Part shown: one piece after another, positions 41,991 through 54,187 of the stretch
How the letters are laid out: each line of letters starts with the position of its first letter
How positions within the stretch are numbered: the stretch's first letter is position 1
DNA from: Neoceratodus forsteri
Lineage: Eukaryota; Chordata; Ceratodontiformes; Ceratodontidae
Assembly (NCBI GenBank): GCA_016271365.2
Contig: CM028131.1
Location: 166,536,501-166,600,500, forward strand
DNA: 64,000 nt
Direction of reading: 5' to 3'
Program-made: the position numbers and the translations under genes
The notes under the pieces: generated by a model
The model's input: the letters and a program-made list of their open reading frames with translations, nothing else
Told to the model about the DNA's origin: nothing
Database searches by the model: none

Positions 41991-42387
41991 CGTATGAGTA
42001 ATCCAACAGGTATGCCACAGTGTGGGGTTTTAGCACCTTCAATGAATGGTTTTGGACTTTTAGTGACAAGGGCAATGGGAGATGGGGCAGAGGGCTACAT
42101 GCAGAGCTTTTTTTTTTAATTGGAGTAATGTTTAGTAGGCTAAGAATGGATAATATTATTTGTTATTTTTTATGTGCCAAGAGAACACAAATCATGAAAC
42201 TGAAGTTGTGATTTGGGCTTGTGGTTTGTCTTGTTTCCTTCATGTACTGTCTTTTTGAAGCTGCAAGTGACTAGGGGAAGGACACTTTGAGGAACTGGGC
42301 AACAAATTCAAGATGATTTTTTTGGGAACCAGACTTTACATTTTTAAATGGCTTTCTTTTGTCCCAAGTAGGGATTCTGGAAGCTCT
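41991..42387. other. Unassigned stretch
   Basis: No coding motif was seen; a T-run lies at 42109-42117. The boundary with the LINE A fragment on the left is approximate. Confidence 0.35.
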
Positions 42388-42715
42388 TAGAAACATAGAA
42401 ACATATACAATGATGGCAGAAAAAGACCAGAGGTCCACCCAATCTGCTCAAGTTCCCAATAATCCCTGGAACCTACTGTTCCACTGGGGTACTAACCCTC
42501 CCTGTCCTCCCTCTAGTCTCCTTCTTGTTCCAGTCACCCCCAGTAACCACTCTTCCCTTCATTATGTCTCAGCCCTGCTTGAATCCCCCCAACTGTTTTC
42601 GCACCTGCCACTTCAGCCATCTGACTGTTTCAATGTTCCACCACCCTTTCCATAAAGTAGTACTTCCTCACAGCTCTCCTAAATCAACCTCCTCTTAATT
42701 TCCATTCATGTGAAC
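42388..42715 (-). mobile_element. CR1 3' fragment (diverged subfamily)
   Basis: It starts with GAAACATAGAAACATATACA (period-8 CR1 tail). It continues with ATGGCAGAAAAAGACCAGAG, CCACCCAATCTGCTCAAG and, further in, AAAGTAGTACTTCCTCACAG, the complement of the CR1 C-terminal coding region. It is more diverged from the copies at 5377 and 45190 than those are from each other. Confidence 0.8.
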
Positions 42716-45185
42716 ATGACTGTGAATTGGTATTCAGACTAAATAGTTCCATTGACAAAAGAAGCAGGAAAAACTGGTTTACTTCTGGATTGCTGGGATG
42801 ATTTCATCACCAGATGTACTGGATGACTTTCAGAGAAGGGTTTTTTCACTGCAGTGGAAGTGGAATCAATGTTTATCTGAAGACTAATGAACCATGGTTC
42901 CTTTGGGTGTGCTATCATGTACCACCTTTGTCCTCACAAACCCATGAAAATTATGTCACTCCCAGGCCCACCATGACCAGCTCTTTCTCCTCCATGACCA
43001 CTAGAAAACTTGTACTTGATTGAACTGGCATAGTGGAATATTTATCTGCTCCTTTCCTACCCCTGCATCCCTTTCTCCTGCTCTTCTCTTTGTTTTCTAC
43101 ATGCATCTATAACACACATATGATAGATCATGACAGGAGACTCGCGACCCTGCAACCCCCAGACACTAATAATGATGACTCACAGTACTCATCTCAGTGA
43201 TTCTTCAATGCCAATGTGACATGCATGCTCAGCGCATAAACATGCCTCAGTGTTGCATGAGTCAGAAGGTGAAACTGAAGGGTGACTTTACTGGGCCACA
43301 CACCCAACTGACAGACCACACACACCATCACACAGTGATATTTGTGTCTCACACAGCAGCCTACCTTGCATTTCACTTACTGACAGGCTGACAGACTCAC
43401 ACACAGGGACAAAAAACATGGATTTCCATGTCACCCACCAACAACTGCCAGTAAGTAAAAAAAAAACAATTTTCAAATAAATCCTCAGAACTCCTCTCTG
43501 TACCTTTCCTGGCCTGCTAAATTCATTCTGCTTGTCTCCTGCTCATAGCACACACACACACAAAAAAAATATAAAAAAGATTGATTTCTGTGCCCACTAC
43601 ACCACCAGCAGCACTTATTAAACAAAATATGTGTCTAATAAATTATTCAGCAATTACCTCTGCATAAATCTAGTTGGCTACATTAATTCTGCTCTGCTGC
43701 AGGTCTATACCTGCCAGTGCAGGTACACACTGTGTCCTCTTTCTTCTCTGCAGCACAATTTCACTAGCTTGCCTGCCTGAAACTACATTTAAATGTAGTA
43801 TGAATTAGCTAACTTGAATGATAATGCATGATTCTGTGGTGATTTTCAATGTTTTCTGATAGAAAAGTCACTCTGAGTGCCCTCTGTTGCCAGTTCCTTC
43901 CCATGTGAGACAGAGCTGGAAATGGCACAGGGCTGGGCATAGCACAGTGAGTTCTCAGTCTCCAGTATTACTGATTGACTGCTGCAGGTCATGTGACTTG
44001 CCAACGACTTGGACATGCTCAGTGTGTGCTCGTGATAAAAAGTATGGTGTCATGACATTGGATTGCTGAAGGGAAATCTAGTTCCTTTGGATCTGCTTCA
44101 CTCGTGTTTAAAACATTGGAGTTTAGCACATTCACTAAATGCATATCCGGCATCACCTCATTGTTATACTAGACAGAAATCTAAGAGATCCTGAGGCAAC
44201 TCAATTATCCTTTGCAGGCAGACTGTGAAACAGAAGCAAACGTGATGCTTTGAGACTTTTTTACAAAGTAAAAGCTCATCATTGCAGTGGTAGGGATACT
44301 GCTCCCGATGCTGGTGGCCTATGTTCAGGCATAAGCCTGGGACACTGGGGGCCTTCCAGTGGGCGGGATATTAATTATCCAGGAAGTGCTCTCCTCCGGG
44401 GGGGGGGGGGCAGTGGGCTCCACCAATACAAAAACCCACAGGAGTTGGGTGTTCCAGTCATGCAGTGGGAGCTTAAACAAAGAATGCAACTACAGAAGAA
44501 AAGAACAAACTAGTTATGCAGTCCAACAATAAAAAGAGTAAATGACAAGTTTGCAACCAATAGGAAAAGGTTTGATCAATATAAGGTTAAAGACAGAAGT
44601 GCAGCACAGATTTATTTATTTGAAATTTGGTATCCAGGAAAGGCACACTGAATCAACGCTCGTTTCCAGGTGCGACACAAGGGAAAGGGAGTACTATCAT
44701 AAAACATTCACAGTAGCAGTGAAACAATAATAATGTAAAGTGCAAACAGTGTACAATTCGGCAAGGTAAAAGTGGAATAACAAAAGGTGTCAAAAGTTGG
44801 TGTGATGAGCAACTTTGATACACAATTAAATTGACAAAAGTTGGTCGAAAAATGTGCAATGATAGCTGGGAAAGATGACTGCTTCAGGAGGAGGCCCAGC
44901 AACAGGCATGTAAAGGGCTCCAATGGGGGGGGGGGGTCAGGTAGAGGGCAGACAGGAAGTGGTGGAGACAGGGAGGTGTTTTAGCTGGTGCCTAAAGGAG
45001 ACACAGTGGGGAATAAACAAAGAGAGGAGAGAATAGCTTCCGGAGGAAGGGAAGGTGTAAGGAGACTGCTGACTGCCCAGTAGAGCAGTGAGGACTGGGA
45101 ATGGAGAAGGTGCCTATGATGAGAGGCATTGGGGAGATCCATGCTGCACCTTCGGCTTTGATCATATGCTGAATAAACCTTTTGC
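42716..45185. other. Unassigned 2.5-kb stretch with simple repeats
   Basis: No gene was recognised. Features seen are CACACACACACACA at about 43548-43562, G-runs at 44398-44411 and 44926-44936, and a tRNA-like string TTGCAGTGGTAGGGATACTG (44282-44301) that could be the head of another SINE but lacks a clear B-box. GCTGAATAAACCTTTTGCT near 45167-45185 resembles an LTR poly-A region, without other LTR evidence. Confidence 0.35.
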
Positions 45186-45189
45186 TACT

Positions 45190-45922
45190 GAAACATACAA
45201 ACACAGAAACATAGAATTTGATGGCAGATAAGGACTGCTTGGCCCACCTAGTCTGCCCATTTTCCTACCTAACAGATAAGCTGCAGATCCTAGTTAACCA
45301 ACAGCTTACTTCCTCCTACCCCCACTAGGACTGCCTAATGTCTGTCCCATGCATTCTTGAATTCTCCCACTGTTCTTGACTCCACGACCTCCTCAGGGAG
45401 GCTGTTCCATGCATCCACAACCCTCTCTGTGAAAAAATACTTCCTCACATTACCTCTGAGCCGTCCCCCCTCTATCTTCAAATTGTGCCCCCTTGTTCTT
45501 GCACATCTCGTTTTCTGAAAGATGCTACCCTCTTGGACTTTGTTGATTCCCTTGAGGTACTTGAAAGTTTCTATCATGTCCCCTTTCTCCCTCCTTTCCT
45601 CAAGGGTATACATATTAAGCTCCTTTAGTCTTTCTTCGTATGTCTTCTGGTGCAGACCCTGCACCATTTTGGTTGCCCTCCTCTGGACAGCCTCCACTAT
45701 GTCTATGTCTTTACGGAGATGGGGTCTCCAGAACTGCACACAGTACTCCAGATGGGGTCTCACCAACTGTCTGTACAGAGTGATAACAACTTCCTGTTTT
45801 CTACTATTGATGCCTCTTCCTATACGTCCCAGTATCCCCCCAGCCTTACTTACTGCCTTCTCACATTGCTTGCCCACCTTTAGGTCATCTGATATAATTA
45901 CCCCCAGGTCCCTTTCCTGGTT
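45190..45922 (-). mobile_element. CR1 5'-truncated copy
   Basis: It begins with the period-8 tail ACAGAAACATAGAATTTGAT. The minus strand has an uninterrupted frame 45877-45335 with SKAGGILGRIGRGINSRKQE, LYRQLVRPHLEYCVQFWRPH, KYLKGINKVQEGSIFQKTRC and KYFFTERVVDAWNSLPEEVV. It is highly similar to 5377-6090 of the CR1 in the first nest. Homology stops near 45922, so it is about 0.73 kb, with the palm domain absent. The open frame indicates a young copy. Confidence 0.9.
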
Positions 45923-46286
45923 GAAAACCTTGCATTTGCCTATTTAATAGTTGAATCAGGAGTGCTACTCCAGTGTGATACAGCCACCTGGGTGATCACA
46001 GGAGGTAGTGCAGATGAAGTAGCTCACAGGGAGGGCTGGCTGCTGGCTGCTATCATGCTCAGCTACACAACTGCATGCACATGCGAACATGGTGCCCTCA
46101 GTGCCAATGTCCAGCCAGGGTTTGGAGGTACAGCAGTAAAGAACTAGAAGTGATCAGGATGAGGCTGCTGTCCCTCAGACCCCAATGAACTTACTGGTCA
46201 GTCTTCACTACACACTTGAGGACTGAAGGGAGAATCTTCCACCCCAAACAGCCACCATGACTACAAGAGGTGTACGTTGTGGGCAC
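45923..46286. other. Unassigned stretch
   Basis: Non-coding sequence between the truncated CR1 and copy 2 of the short inverted-repeat element. Short open frames have no motif. Confidence 0.35.
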
Positions 46287-46769
46287 AGGGTCATAATGTC
46301 ACAAGACATTATGCCACATGCATATAGTACACTGCCAATACAGTGCAATTTCTTGCATGTGGCATGTCTTTTTTTTTGAGAGGGGTCCGCAGCCCACACA
46401 CCTCATTACAGTGGGCTGTGCCCCTGAACCCCCCAACTAAAATAATTAACTCTGGGGGGGTGTTTAAAGTAAATATCGCACAAAGTGCAAAAAAAACATC
46501 TCTATGCATCTGGGACCAGGAATTGAACCCAGTCCTAAATGCTCTATCTGCATTCCTTGCTGACAGGGGCCCATCTCTTCAAGCCATGGCAACCACTTGG
46601 TGGAAGTCTGTCCCAAAAGAGGTCTTACATCTGCCTGGGACAGTGAGAGGGTGCAGTACTGTGCACAGAACCATTCGTGATATTGCACCCTCTCTCTGTC
46701 ATGTACCATGCTGTTTCTGTTTAGCACTTCTGTCGTATACTATTAAATGTATGACATATTGACCCAGTA
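46287..46769. mobile_element. Short inverted-repeat element, copy 2
   Basis: Related to 13979-14473: shared words include GGGTCATAATGT, CAAGACATT, CTAAAATAA-TAACTC, CACAAAGTGC / CACGAAGTGT, GTGAGAGGGTGCA and TACTATTAAATGTA / GCTATTAAGTGTAC. Left end GGGTCATAATGTCA and complemented right end GGGTCAATATGTCATACA form a terminal inverted repeat. GAGAGGGTGCA and TGCACCCTCTC (about 46645-46694) form an 11-bp internal stem. A target duplication is not clear here (only GGCAC on both sides). Confidence 0.65.
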
Positions 46770-46821
46770 GGCACCTGGTGGATCCCTGGAGGAGTGTAAG
46801 AATCTAGATGAAAAGATCAAT

Positions 46822-47968
46822 CAATAAATCAATCAACTCTTTATTTATCCAGGTGAACATCGTTGAGCAAGCTCATTTGCAAGATGGACCTGGTTAAGTC
46901 CAGATTATATTACAAATCAAGCATCAATATTTACAGTGGGAATAAAAACATAGTGGAAGTGCAAATCGGGAAACACATGTACATAACATTACAGTTGATT
47001 TTAGAGCATTACTGAGACCAGTGAGCAGTGGGAACAGGCAAATCCACAGAGATACAGAGATGGATATTGATACAGTAATTTTCATAGAAAAAAAGGACAG
47101 GCTAGCCCCAGGTATCGCTATCAAGACAGACAGACAGACAGAAGTAAGTGATAAAGCTTTTTCTTGACTGGTTCCCAAATGAGTAAAGCAGGTGTAGTTA
47201 TGCTTGGAGGGAGCAGGATGCAGACAGCCTGCTAGGCACTAATACTGCACCCCCAGGGAGCGCTTACATTGGGACTGTGGGAAGCTGTACCGAGGTGGCG
47301 TACTGGAGGAAGGTGTGAGCAAGGTACTGAGCATGGGTGGAACAGCACCTACCACATATTTAATCCAGGCCTAGGTGCTATCGCTAGCTGTTCAGGTTCA
47401 ACATACCGTCGGGCCACAGGAAGGTCACAGGAAAGGGACGGAATGGATACGCTGAGGATCCTGTGGTCAGTCATGGTCAATGATTCAAAAGGGGGCTTAA
47501 TCACTAATACTTCTGATAAAAGCACTTTAGCCATGTGGAAGGATTACATTGGTCAGGGATGAAGCGGTTATAGCTGTATCAGCGGAGTATGGCAGACCAT
47601 TCCATTTTTTCACCTGCATTGGAAGGATTGTTGAAGCGAACTGCTGGAGCCTATTGGGAGCATGGGACAGAAAGCACTCGCGATCCAATTGGTTGGCAGC
47701 CTTAACGGTAATTTGTTGGAGAAGAGACCAGGCGAGTGGTCTTGGAAGGTGGCTTGTGAAGGTGCAACCACCCAGGGGGTATAGATTTTACACTTTGGGT
47801 TCAGATGTCTCAGAAAGATTTACCTGCAATGCGCAAGAGGGGTACAGGGACTGGAAGTAGAAAATAAATATGGATTAATAAAACATGCACAAAATGACCT
47901 GGGGCATGGCTGGTCATATTTAAGGCCAAACTAACAGTAGTTAATGATTAGGAGCCAGGGTGACAGCT
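46822..47968 (-). other. LINE D 3' untranslated region (possibly containing another insert)
   Basis: The left end complements to CACCTGGATAAATAAAGAG followed by a TTGATTGATTTATTGATTGA tail, a LINE 3' terminus with AATAAA. A (CAGA)n run lies at 47124-47142. Part of it (47641-47700) resembles 51998-52054 upstream of LINE D, sharing AGCACTCGC and CCAATTGGTT. The 1.1-kb length is long for this class, so an insertion is possible. Confidence 0.5.
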
Positions 47969-49569
47969 TCAGCGTTCACACACACCTTGGGCATATAGTG
48001 CCTTGAAAATGTTAACACTACAGAGGTAACTTAGTTTCAGTAGTTTTTGCATTTTGTTCCACAGGGTCATCAACAAGAAGCTAAACACCATTCTGCCATA
48101 GTGGGTGGAAGCTTTAGGGATGCATAGAGAGATATATGATGAACTCCTTAGGCCGTACAGTCCCAGCTCACTTATGGGAAGACATTCAGTAATGTAATGT
48201 GGAAACCTTTTTAAGATAGCTCTGCAGGTCCAAAGGACTGCATTTCTTTCACACCTGAATGTAGGCGATGACCATCCTACAGCTTTGTACAATAGGCAGT
48301 GGTGGGTAGAGAGGGGAAGACCGGTAATGTACCTGATGGCTCTGTGAAACAGCGTGTCCAGCTTGATAAGCGAGGCTTTAGGACGGTGGCTGTATAGAAA
48401 ATCACCATAGTTGATTAGGGAGAGAAAAGTAGATTGGACTAGTCTCCGTTTGGCATCACAAATGAGAAACTAGCTAATTCTGTAGAACAGGCCAAGTCTC
48501 TGCCTTAGCTTCTTTGCCGGATTTTCAAGATGCTCAGAGAATGAGATGTTCTGGTCTAGCCACACTCCTAAGTATTTAAACTTGGGGATAAAATCCAATT
48601 TCTCTCCAAGAATTGTGGTGATCTGAGGCAGTGTCCCAGAGCTGGCAGGATTAGTCATGCGGCTATAAGGTGTGAACAACATTGCCTTCATCTTTTTTCA
48701 ATTTAAGAGAAGCTTTTTATGGAGTAGCTGAGTCTTGAGCAGGTCAAATTCTTCCTTTAGGTCTGCACAGGCAGCTTCGGCAGTCGGATGACTTATGTAA
48801 AACATTGTGTCATCAGCAAACAGATGTATTTTTGCCTTGTTGATGCCCACATCAATATTTTTGATATAGATTGTGAAGAGCAACGGACCAAGAATGGATC
48901 CTTGTGGCACTCCCCTAAGCAGAGGTTTGAGAAGGGAGCGCTTCCCCTCAGCTTTGATTTGTTGCTGCCATCCTACCAGGTACTCCATAAACCAGTGCGA
49001 GGATGCTGGGTCAAGGCCGATACTCTTCAGTGTGGAGATTAGCAGGCTATGGTCCACAGTGTTAAAAGCATTGCTAAGGTCTAGGAATACTACACAGACA
49101 AAGTTTCTGCTGTCAAGGTCACTGTACCAGTCGTTAGTTACTTTGGCAAGGGCCAAGGTAGTGCTATGCTTAGACCTAAAACCCGATTGCATGGGGTTTA
49201 GTAAGTTGTTAACTCCCAGATAAGTTTAAGTTGATTGCTGACAACTTTTTCCAGGAGCATAGACAAGACTGGCAGTAAGTAGATCAATCTATAGCTATTT
49301 AGGTCACAGGTATCCCCAGATTTGTACAACGAGATAACATGGGCAGTTTTCCAAATGATGGAAAGGGACCCTTGGGACAATGATAAATTAAATAGATGTG
49401 TGATAGGGACAGCAAGGACATGATATGCAATTTTTATAATGTAGAGATCCAAAGAGTCAGTTCCAGCACTCTTTTTTTTACATCCAACTGAAGTATCAGA
49501 TCTTCGACCTCTTTCAATAGTACAGGTTGGAAAGAGAAGCCAAGAACCGGGGCAATGGTGTCTACACAA
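47969..49569 (-). pseudogene. LINE D reverse transcriptase and C-terminal domain
   Basis: Minus strand: an N-terminal reverse transcriptase portion (49569-49198; FNLSLSQGSLSIIWKTAHVI, SLYKSGDTCDLNSYR), then 49192-48698 with MQSGFRSKHSTTLALAKVTN, VFLDLSNAFNTVDHSLL (motif A), LLRGVPQGSILGPLLFTIYI and HLFADDTMFYIS (FADD intact). This runs into FIPKFKYLGVWLDQNISFSE (48691-48470). Further down, INYGDFLYSHRPKASLIKLD and LYKAVGWSSPTFRCERNAVL complete the C-terminal domain to about 47969. Catalytic motifs are intact but frame changes near 49195 and 48470 and a stop in the endonuclease region make it a pseudogene. Confidence 0.85.
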
Positions 49570-50830
49570 GGGGCACTAGTTTAGAGCAGGCCAGTGCTGT
49601 AGGGGAATTGTCAAAGGCCAGTCCAGCTGTGGCAAAATGATTGTTGAAAGCTTCTAAGATCCCCTGTTTATCACATATAGTTCTCCCTTCAGATGTGATT
49701 TTTGGTGGCAAGGAGTTACCTGGTGTATGACTGGACATATCCTTAATTGTCCTCCAGAATTTAGAGGAGCACTTTGCAGCAGAGTTCAACTTTTTAAGGT
49801 AGAATGATGCTTTAGTGTCTCTGATCATTTTTGTGCATGTGTTACATGCCTTCCTAAATTGCCACCAGTCTGAGACAAGTTTAGTCTGTCGCGCATTTTT
49901 CCTCAACTTGTCCCTGCCTAGCAGAGTGGTTTTCAGTTCAGGTGTGAACCAGTGAAAAATTGTGCTTTTTACTCTGATTTTTACCATTGGGGCGTGTGCA
50001 ACTAGGGCTCCTACTAGAATCTCATTAATGATATCATAAGCTGTGTTGACCTCAGTGGCTATGTAGAAGTCTTGCCAGCGTGGTGAATGCCTCAGTTTGT
50101 ATGCATAGGCGGCCGCATCAGAGTTGCGCTGTGTCCTTTTAGTGATGAATTTAGTTGAAGGGCCTATGTGATGTAGTGACCTAACTGCAGCAATAAAGCA
50201 ATGGTCCCTGACATCGGCGACGAAAGTTCCAGTATGCATGGAAAGATGTAGTCTATCAACTAATATGACATCCAACAATGAGCAATTACACGGGTTCTTT
50301 TTATTAGGACATGTAGGTTCTTGGATTAACTGTGCCAACCCACGAGCATCACAAAAGGTGTTTAGGGGTGAAGCAGCTTTGGAGAGCCAGTCAAAGTTAC
50401 AGTCCCCAAGTATGATAGTTTCGAGATTCTCTTTCTTGATGATGTTACCAAGGTGAGATAGGAATAGCATTCCCGCGGATGGGGGTCTATAGCAACCGAT
50501 CACTCTAATGGCCAGAGAAGAGGATAAATCAATCTTGAGTGTCACACATTCTAACTCATTTTTAACAGAGCTTGAATCCATACAGGATGTTGTAGATCTT
50601 TCCTTAACATATATAGCCACGCCACCTCCCCTAGTGGGTCTATCAGTTCTGTATAACTGGTAGGATCGGATGCTAATCTCACTGTCCTGGGAAGCTGGCC
50701 TGAGCCTGGATTAAGAAATTACCAGGGCATCAGGTTGGGTATGGCTGATCCATGCCTGAACCATAGTGAACTTTTTTAGGAGGCTGCAGACATTGACATG
50801 CCAGAAGCTCATTCCTTTGAGGGTGGCTGT
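49562..50830 (-). pseudogene. LINE D endonuclease and linker
   Basis: A 352-codon minus frame (50620-49562) contains ETIILGDCNFDWLSKAAS (GDFN-type block), CSLLDVILVDRLHLSMH and FVADVRDHCFIAAVRSL (SDH-type block, here RDH). A basic linker follows with RDKLRKNARQTKLVSDWWQF and SSKFWRTIKDMSSHTPGNSL. Upstream, in frame with 50620 across a TAA near 50712, SFWHVNVCSLLKKFTMVQAW and YRTDRPTRGGGVAIYVKE give the N-terminal endonuclease blocks, so coding started near 50830. The group is jockey-supergroup (CR1/L2/Rex-like); the clade is not resolved. Confidence 0.85.
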
Positions 50831-52340
50831 ATCTGACGGAGAAGTGAGGGGAGAGATGGGACCAGGGTTTAGTTTGATGTTATCCTAGCGTATCAGTAAA
50901 AGAAGTAGCATCTTCATTAAGGCAGTTAATGTTAGTTTGAGAAGCTTGGCCCTGGTATGCATAAGATTCTTAACATGATGTGTGCGCCTATCACCACCCC
51001 CAAGTGTGTACCGCCCTAGTGCTAGGTGAAGCAATACCCTGACCGAGATGTACAGAGGGTGACTAATACAGAATGGAACAGAAGAACTAACTTAAGGAGG
51101 CTACTCAATATGGGTACTGACACAATAGATTTCCAGGTTGTGCTCTGAGAGTAATACTAACTTCACGGCACATAAATCACTGGTAGGTAGAGCAGTGTAT
51201 GGGTAACACATTTTTGAGGGGTCAGTCTTTGCATGCACAGGCTTCTGAGGATAAACTGCCTCCTGTACACAACAGAGGATGATCAGTGACGATATTAGCA
51301 AGGAACTCTTAGTGAGGGTGCTATCCAGGCCCCCCATTCTGTACACAATAGGAGGAATGTACACTACAGATTAGGGCAAAGGAGCCTCAAGAGAAGGTGT
51401 CTGTGATATCGGCTGGCTAACTTAAGGGCATTCCTAAGTGGACAACCAAAGAATTGGAGAAGATGACGAGGACCTTCATAGCCATGTATTTAGAAGTGGG
51501 CGGGGAATCGGTGTATTTAAACAATGGAGGGGCAGGGGATGGGTGGGTGGGTGAAAAATGAGTGTTTTTGCTGTACCTTTCAGCTTGTGGAGTCTGAACT
51601 TGAGTTCTCAGGTGGCGGCTGTGGAAGCTCTGGCTGCCTGGTATCCGAGAGCCTGCGCCTGTGGGGCAGGGAGCCCTTGGAGAGCTGGAACTCAGCTGTG
51701 GAGACAGGGAGAAGCACAAGTTTAAGAGCTGGCTGTGGACAAAAGACTGTCTGCACCAGCAGGAGAGCCAAATTTGCAGGACAAAGGGATGTGTATTCCC
51801 TTGGCGCCTAAATTCTGGCACACGGACAAGTTTCTGAGAGGAGCTGAATCACTTAAATCTTAGCTCTTTACACTCTAAACATTGGTAAAAATTAAACTTT
51901 AAACAGCAGGAATCAAGTAAATACAGCTTGTTTTGAGCATAGTTCAGTGAGCAAGTTCAATTTTGGCAGGATTTTGAAGAGAAAACAGAAGCAGACTGCA
52001 GGTGCCAATCGGAGACCAGTGCCCGAGAGCACTCGCTTTCCAATTGGTTAGCAGGTTTTGCCACACCTTTCAGCTTGTGGAGTCTGGGCTTGAGGTCTTG
52101 GGCAGCGGCTGTGGAAATACCAGCTGCCCAGTGTCTGAGAGCCTGCACCTGTAGGGCAGGGAGCCTGTGGAGAGCTGGAACTTGACTTTCAGCTTGTGGA
52201 GTCCAGGCTTGAGGTATCGGGCGGTGGCTGTAGAAGCGCCGGGTGCCTGGTGTCTGAGAGCCTGTGCCTGTGGGGCAGGGAGCCCTTGAAGAGCTGAAGG
52301 AGGAGGTGAGCTGAGGATCCTATAAGGATTGCATGCTACA
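50831..52340 (-). promoter_or_regulatory. LINE D 5' leader with tandem monomers
   Basis: Three copies of a ~118-bp unit starting CTTTCAGCTTGTGGAGTC lie at 51577-51693, 52067-52185 and 52186-52297; the last two are directly adjacent (119-bp step). Each contains GAGAGCCTG-GCCTGTGGGGCAGGGAG and ends in GAGCTGGAACT or GAGCTGAAGG. A CCAATTGGTT box at 52040-52049 is nearby. Because LINE D reads leftward, these lie upstream of its coding region, like promoter monomers of some L1 elements. That they belong to LINE D and act as a promoter is inferred. Confidence 0.5.
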
Positions 52341-52934
52341 GTGCCACCCATCAGGAACGGACACCCTATGTGAGATGTCACAACTTACTGTGTGACAAAT
52401 AAAAAGTAATTTCCATTGGGCTACATTATATTCCTGCAGTATCCTGCAAGGTATCACAGCAGAAACTGTGATAAAAGTGCGTGATCCTGGCTAGTGGCAT
52501 GCTATATTCAATATGGAACTGACAACACTTATCAGTACTGATGATCGACTGGATGGGTTGTATTTTAGCTTTTCTAAGAAATCTCTGCCACTTCTAATAC
52601 ACTTGGCCATGGGATTCTATTGGCCTTACTTCAATCTATAGTTGGGATCACCAGCAGACTATGTCTTCCATGCTTTTGGCATTACTTTAAGGAATGTTTG
52701 AAATGCTACATATACAGACTGCACCACTTAAAGCAGCAGTGGATGTCATGGTGAAAATTTGACTTAGATTTTTTTATCCCATTTTAGATTGCCTCTTACC
52801 GCAGTTCTTATATGATACCCTTCTTTCCCCATTTTGAATGTTTTTTTTTTTATCAAGGTTTTTGTGCCCCTTTGATCCAAGGGCAGCCGGTCAGCCCTGT
52901 CCCCACAGTCCCCAACCAGCATCCACCTCCTCCA
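52341..52934. other. Unassigned stretch between LINE D leader and LINE E
   Basis: No motif was recognised; a T-run lies at 52841-52851. LINE E coding sequence starts without a clear boundary near 52935. Confidence 0.35.
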
Positions 52935-54187
52935 GCACTCGCTTGGTGTTACACATATGTATGTGGATGACACTGTTATTTTCACATCTGGCAGATCTAC
53001 AACTGACGTGACAACCAGACTCCAACAAGCCTTCAATAAGGTCCAGCTCTGTCTTAGTTCACATCAACTAGTTCTCAATGCCAAAAAGACAGTCTCCATG
53101 ACCTTTGGTACAAGGCTGAGACTGGCAAGGCTTACCTTTATGCCTTCCTTCCACACCCTTGATGAGACATCACTAAAGGACAACTCCTCATTTCATTACC
53201 TTGGGGTGTGGCTTGACCAACACCTCAGCTTCTCTGTGCATATTGATGCCATTCTGAAAATACTGCTACCCAAGCTTGGTGCAGGCAAGGCACGAGATTA
53301 TACAGAAGATGATCCTCCCATATTTGACTGTTGTGACATAGTCTACAGTACGGCTCCATTGTCCTCCCTAGCCAGACTGGATACACTCTTCAACTTCCTC
53401 TGTGGCTTTGCTCTTGACTCTTCTCCTCTAACCCATCACTGTGATCTCTACCGCTCCCTGTCTTCTTCCTCTTTAACTAACAGGTGTACCCTGCACGCTG
53501 CAAAATTTATCTCTTAATACTGGCTTGGATCCCTCCCCACTTACCTCTCTGCCTTTCTAGCCATCCCTCCTCCTTCCCTCTACACACTAAGATCTGGTGA
53601 CACAAGGATCTTTGCAATCCCTTGCTGTAGTACTAAGACAGGGCAAAATGCAGTCTCCCACCACCTCCCTAGCTTGTGGAACTCACTACCCCCACCCCCC
53701 CGATTCAGCACTCATCATCTACTGCCTCCCTTACTACCACCCTTCACAACTTCCTGGTCATTAACTGCTCTTGCAATTCACACCCAAATTACAGTTACTG
53801 TCCTCCTCCTTCTGCATCACTTTTCTGCTCACCCAGAAGCAGTTGGAGGGGCCTAGCATGTAACTACCTTGGACTCTCATTTGCCTTATTGGACTCTCCT
53901 TTACTCTATTTCCTACACTTATACCTGGTACCTGTTACTCTTGTCTGCTAATATCACTTGGATTGCCAACTTGCACTTATTGCTAATTGCTGCAACTGTC
54001 TGTACACATTCATTACTATAAATGTCATTACTGCTAATAACTGTAACTGTACACATTCATTACTGTACATGTCATGATGACCATGTTTAATACTATGTTT
54101 CCCTTTTGCAAACCCCCTCCCCCCCGATGTTGTTCAGTGTACTTTTCCTGGTGAAACATTTCAATAAATAAATAAAAATAAATAAAT
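52935..54187 (+). mobile_element. LINE E, 5'-truncated non-LTR element
   Basis: The plus frame 52957-53517 begins at the catalytic box, HMYVDDTVIFTSGRSTTDVT (YVDD), then QLVLNAKKTVSMTFG and FHYLGVWLDQHLSFSVHIDA. It decays through YSTAPLSSLARLDTLFN and LTHHCDLYRSLSSSSLTNRC. In other frames LWNSLPPPPRFSTHH (near 53674) is the usual W-N-x-L-P block. The 3' untranslated region ends in CAATAAATAAATAAAAATAA at about 54162-54187. The fingers and first palm half are missing. A related 3' piece lies at 59080. Confidence 0.8.

Noticed and set aside
44250..44513. A tRNA-derived SINE or small gene at 44282
   Set aside because: The head resembles an A-box but no convincing B-box, tail or duplication was found.
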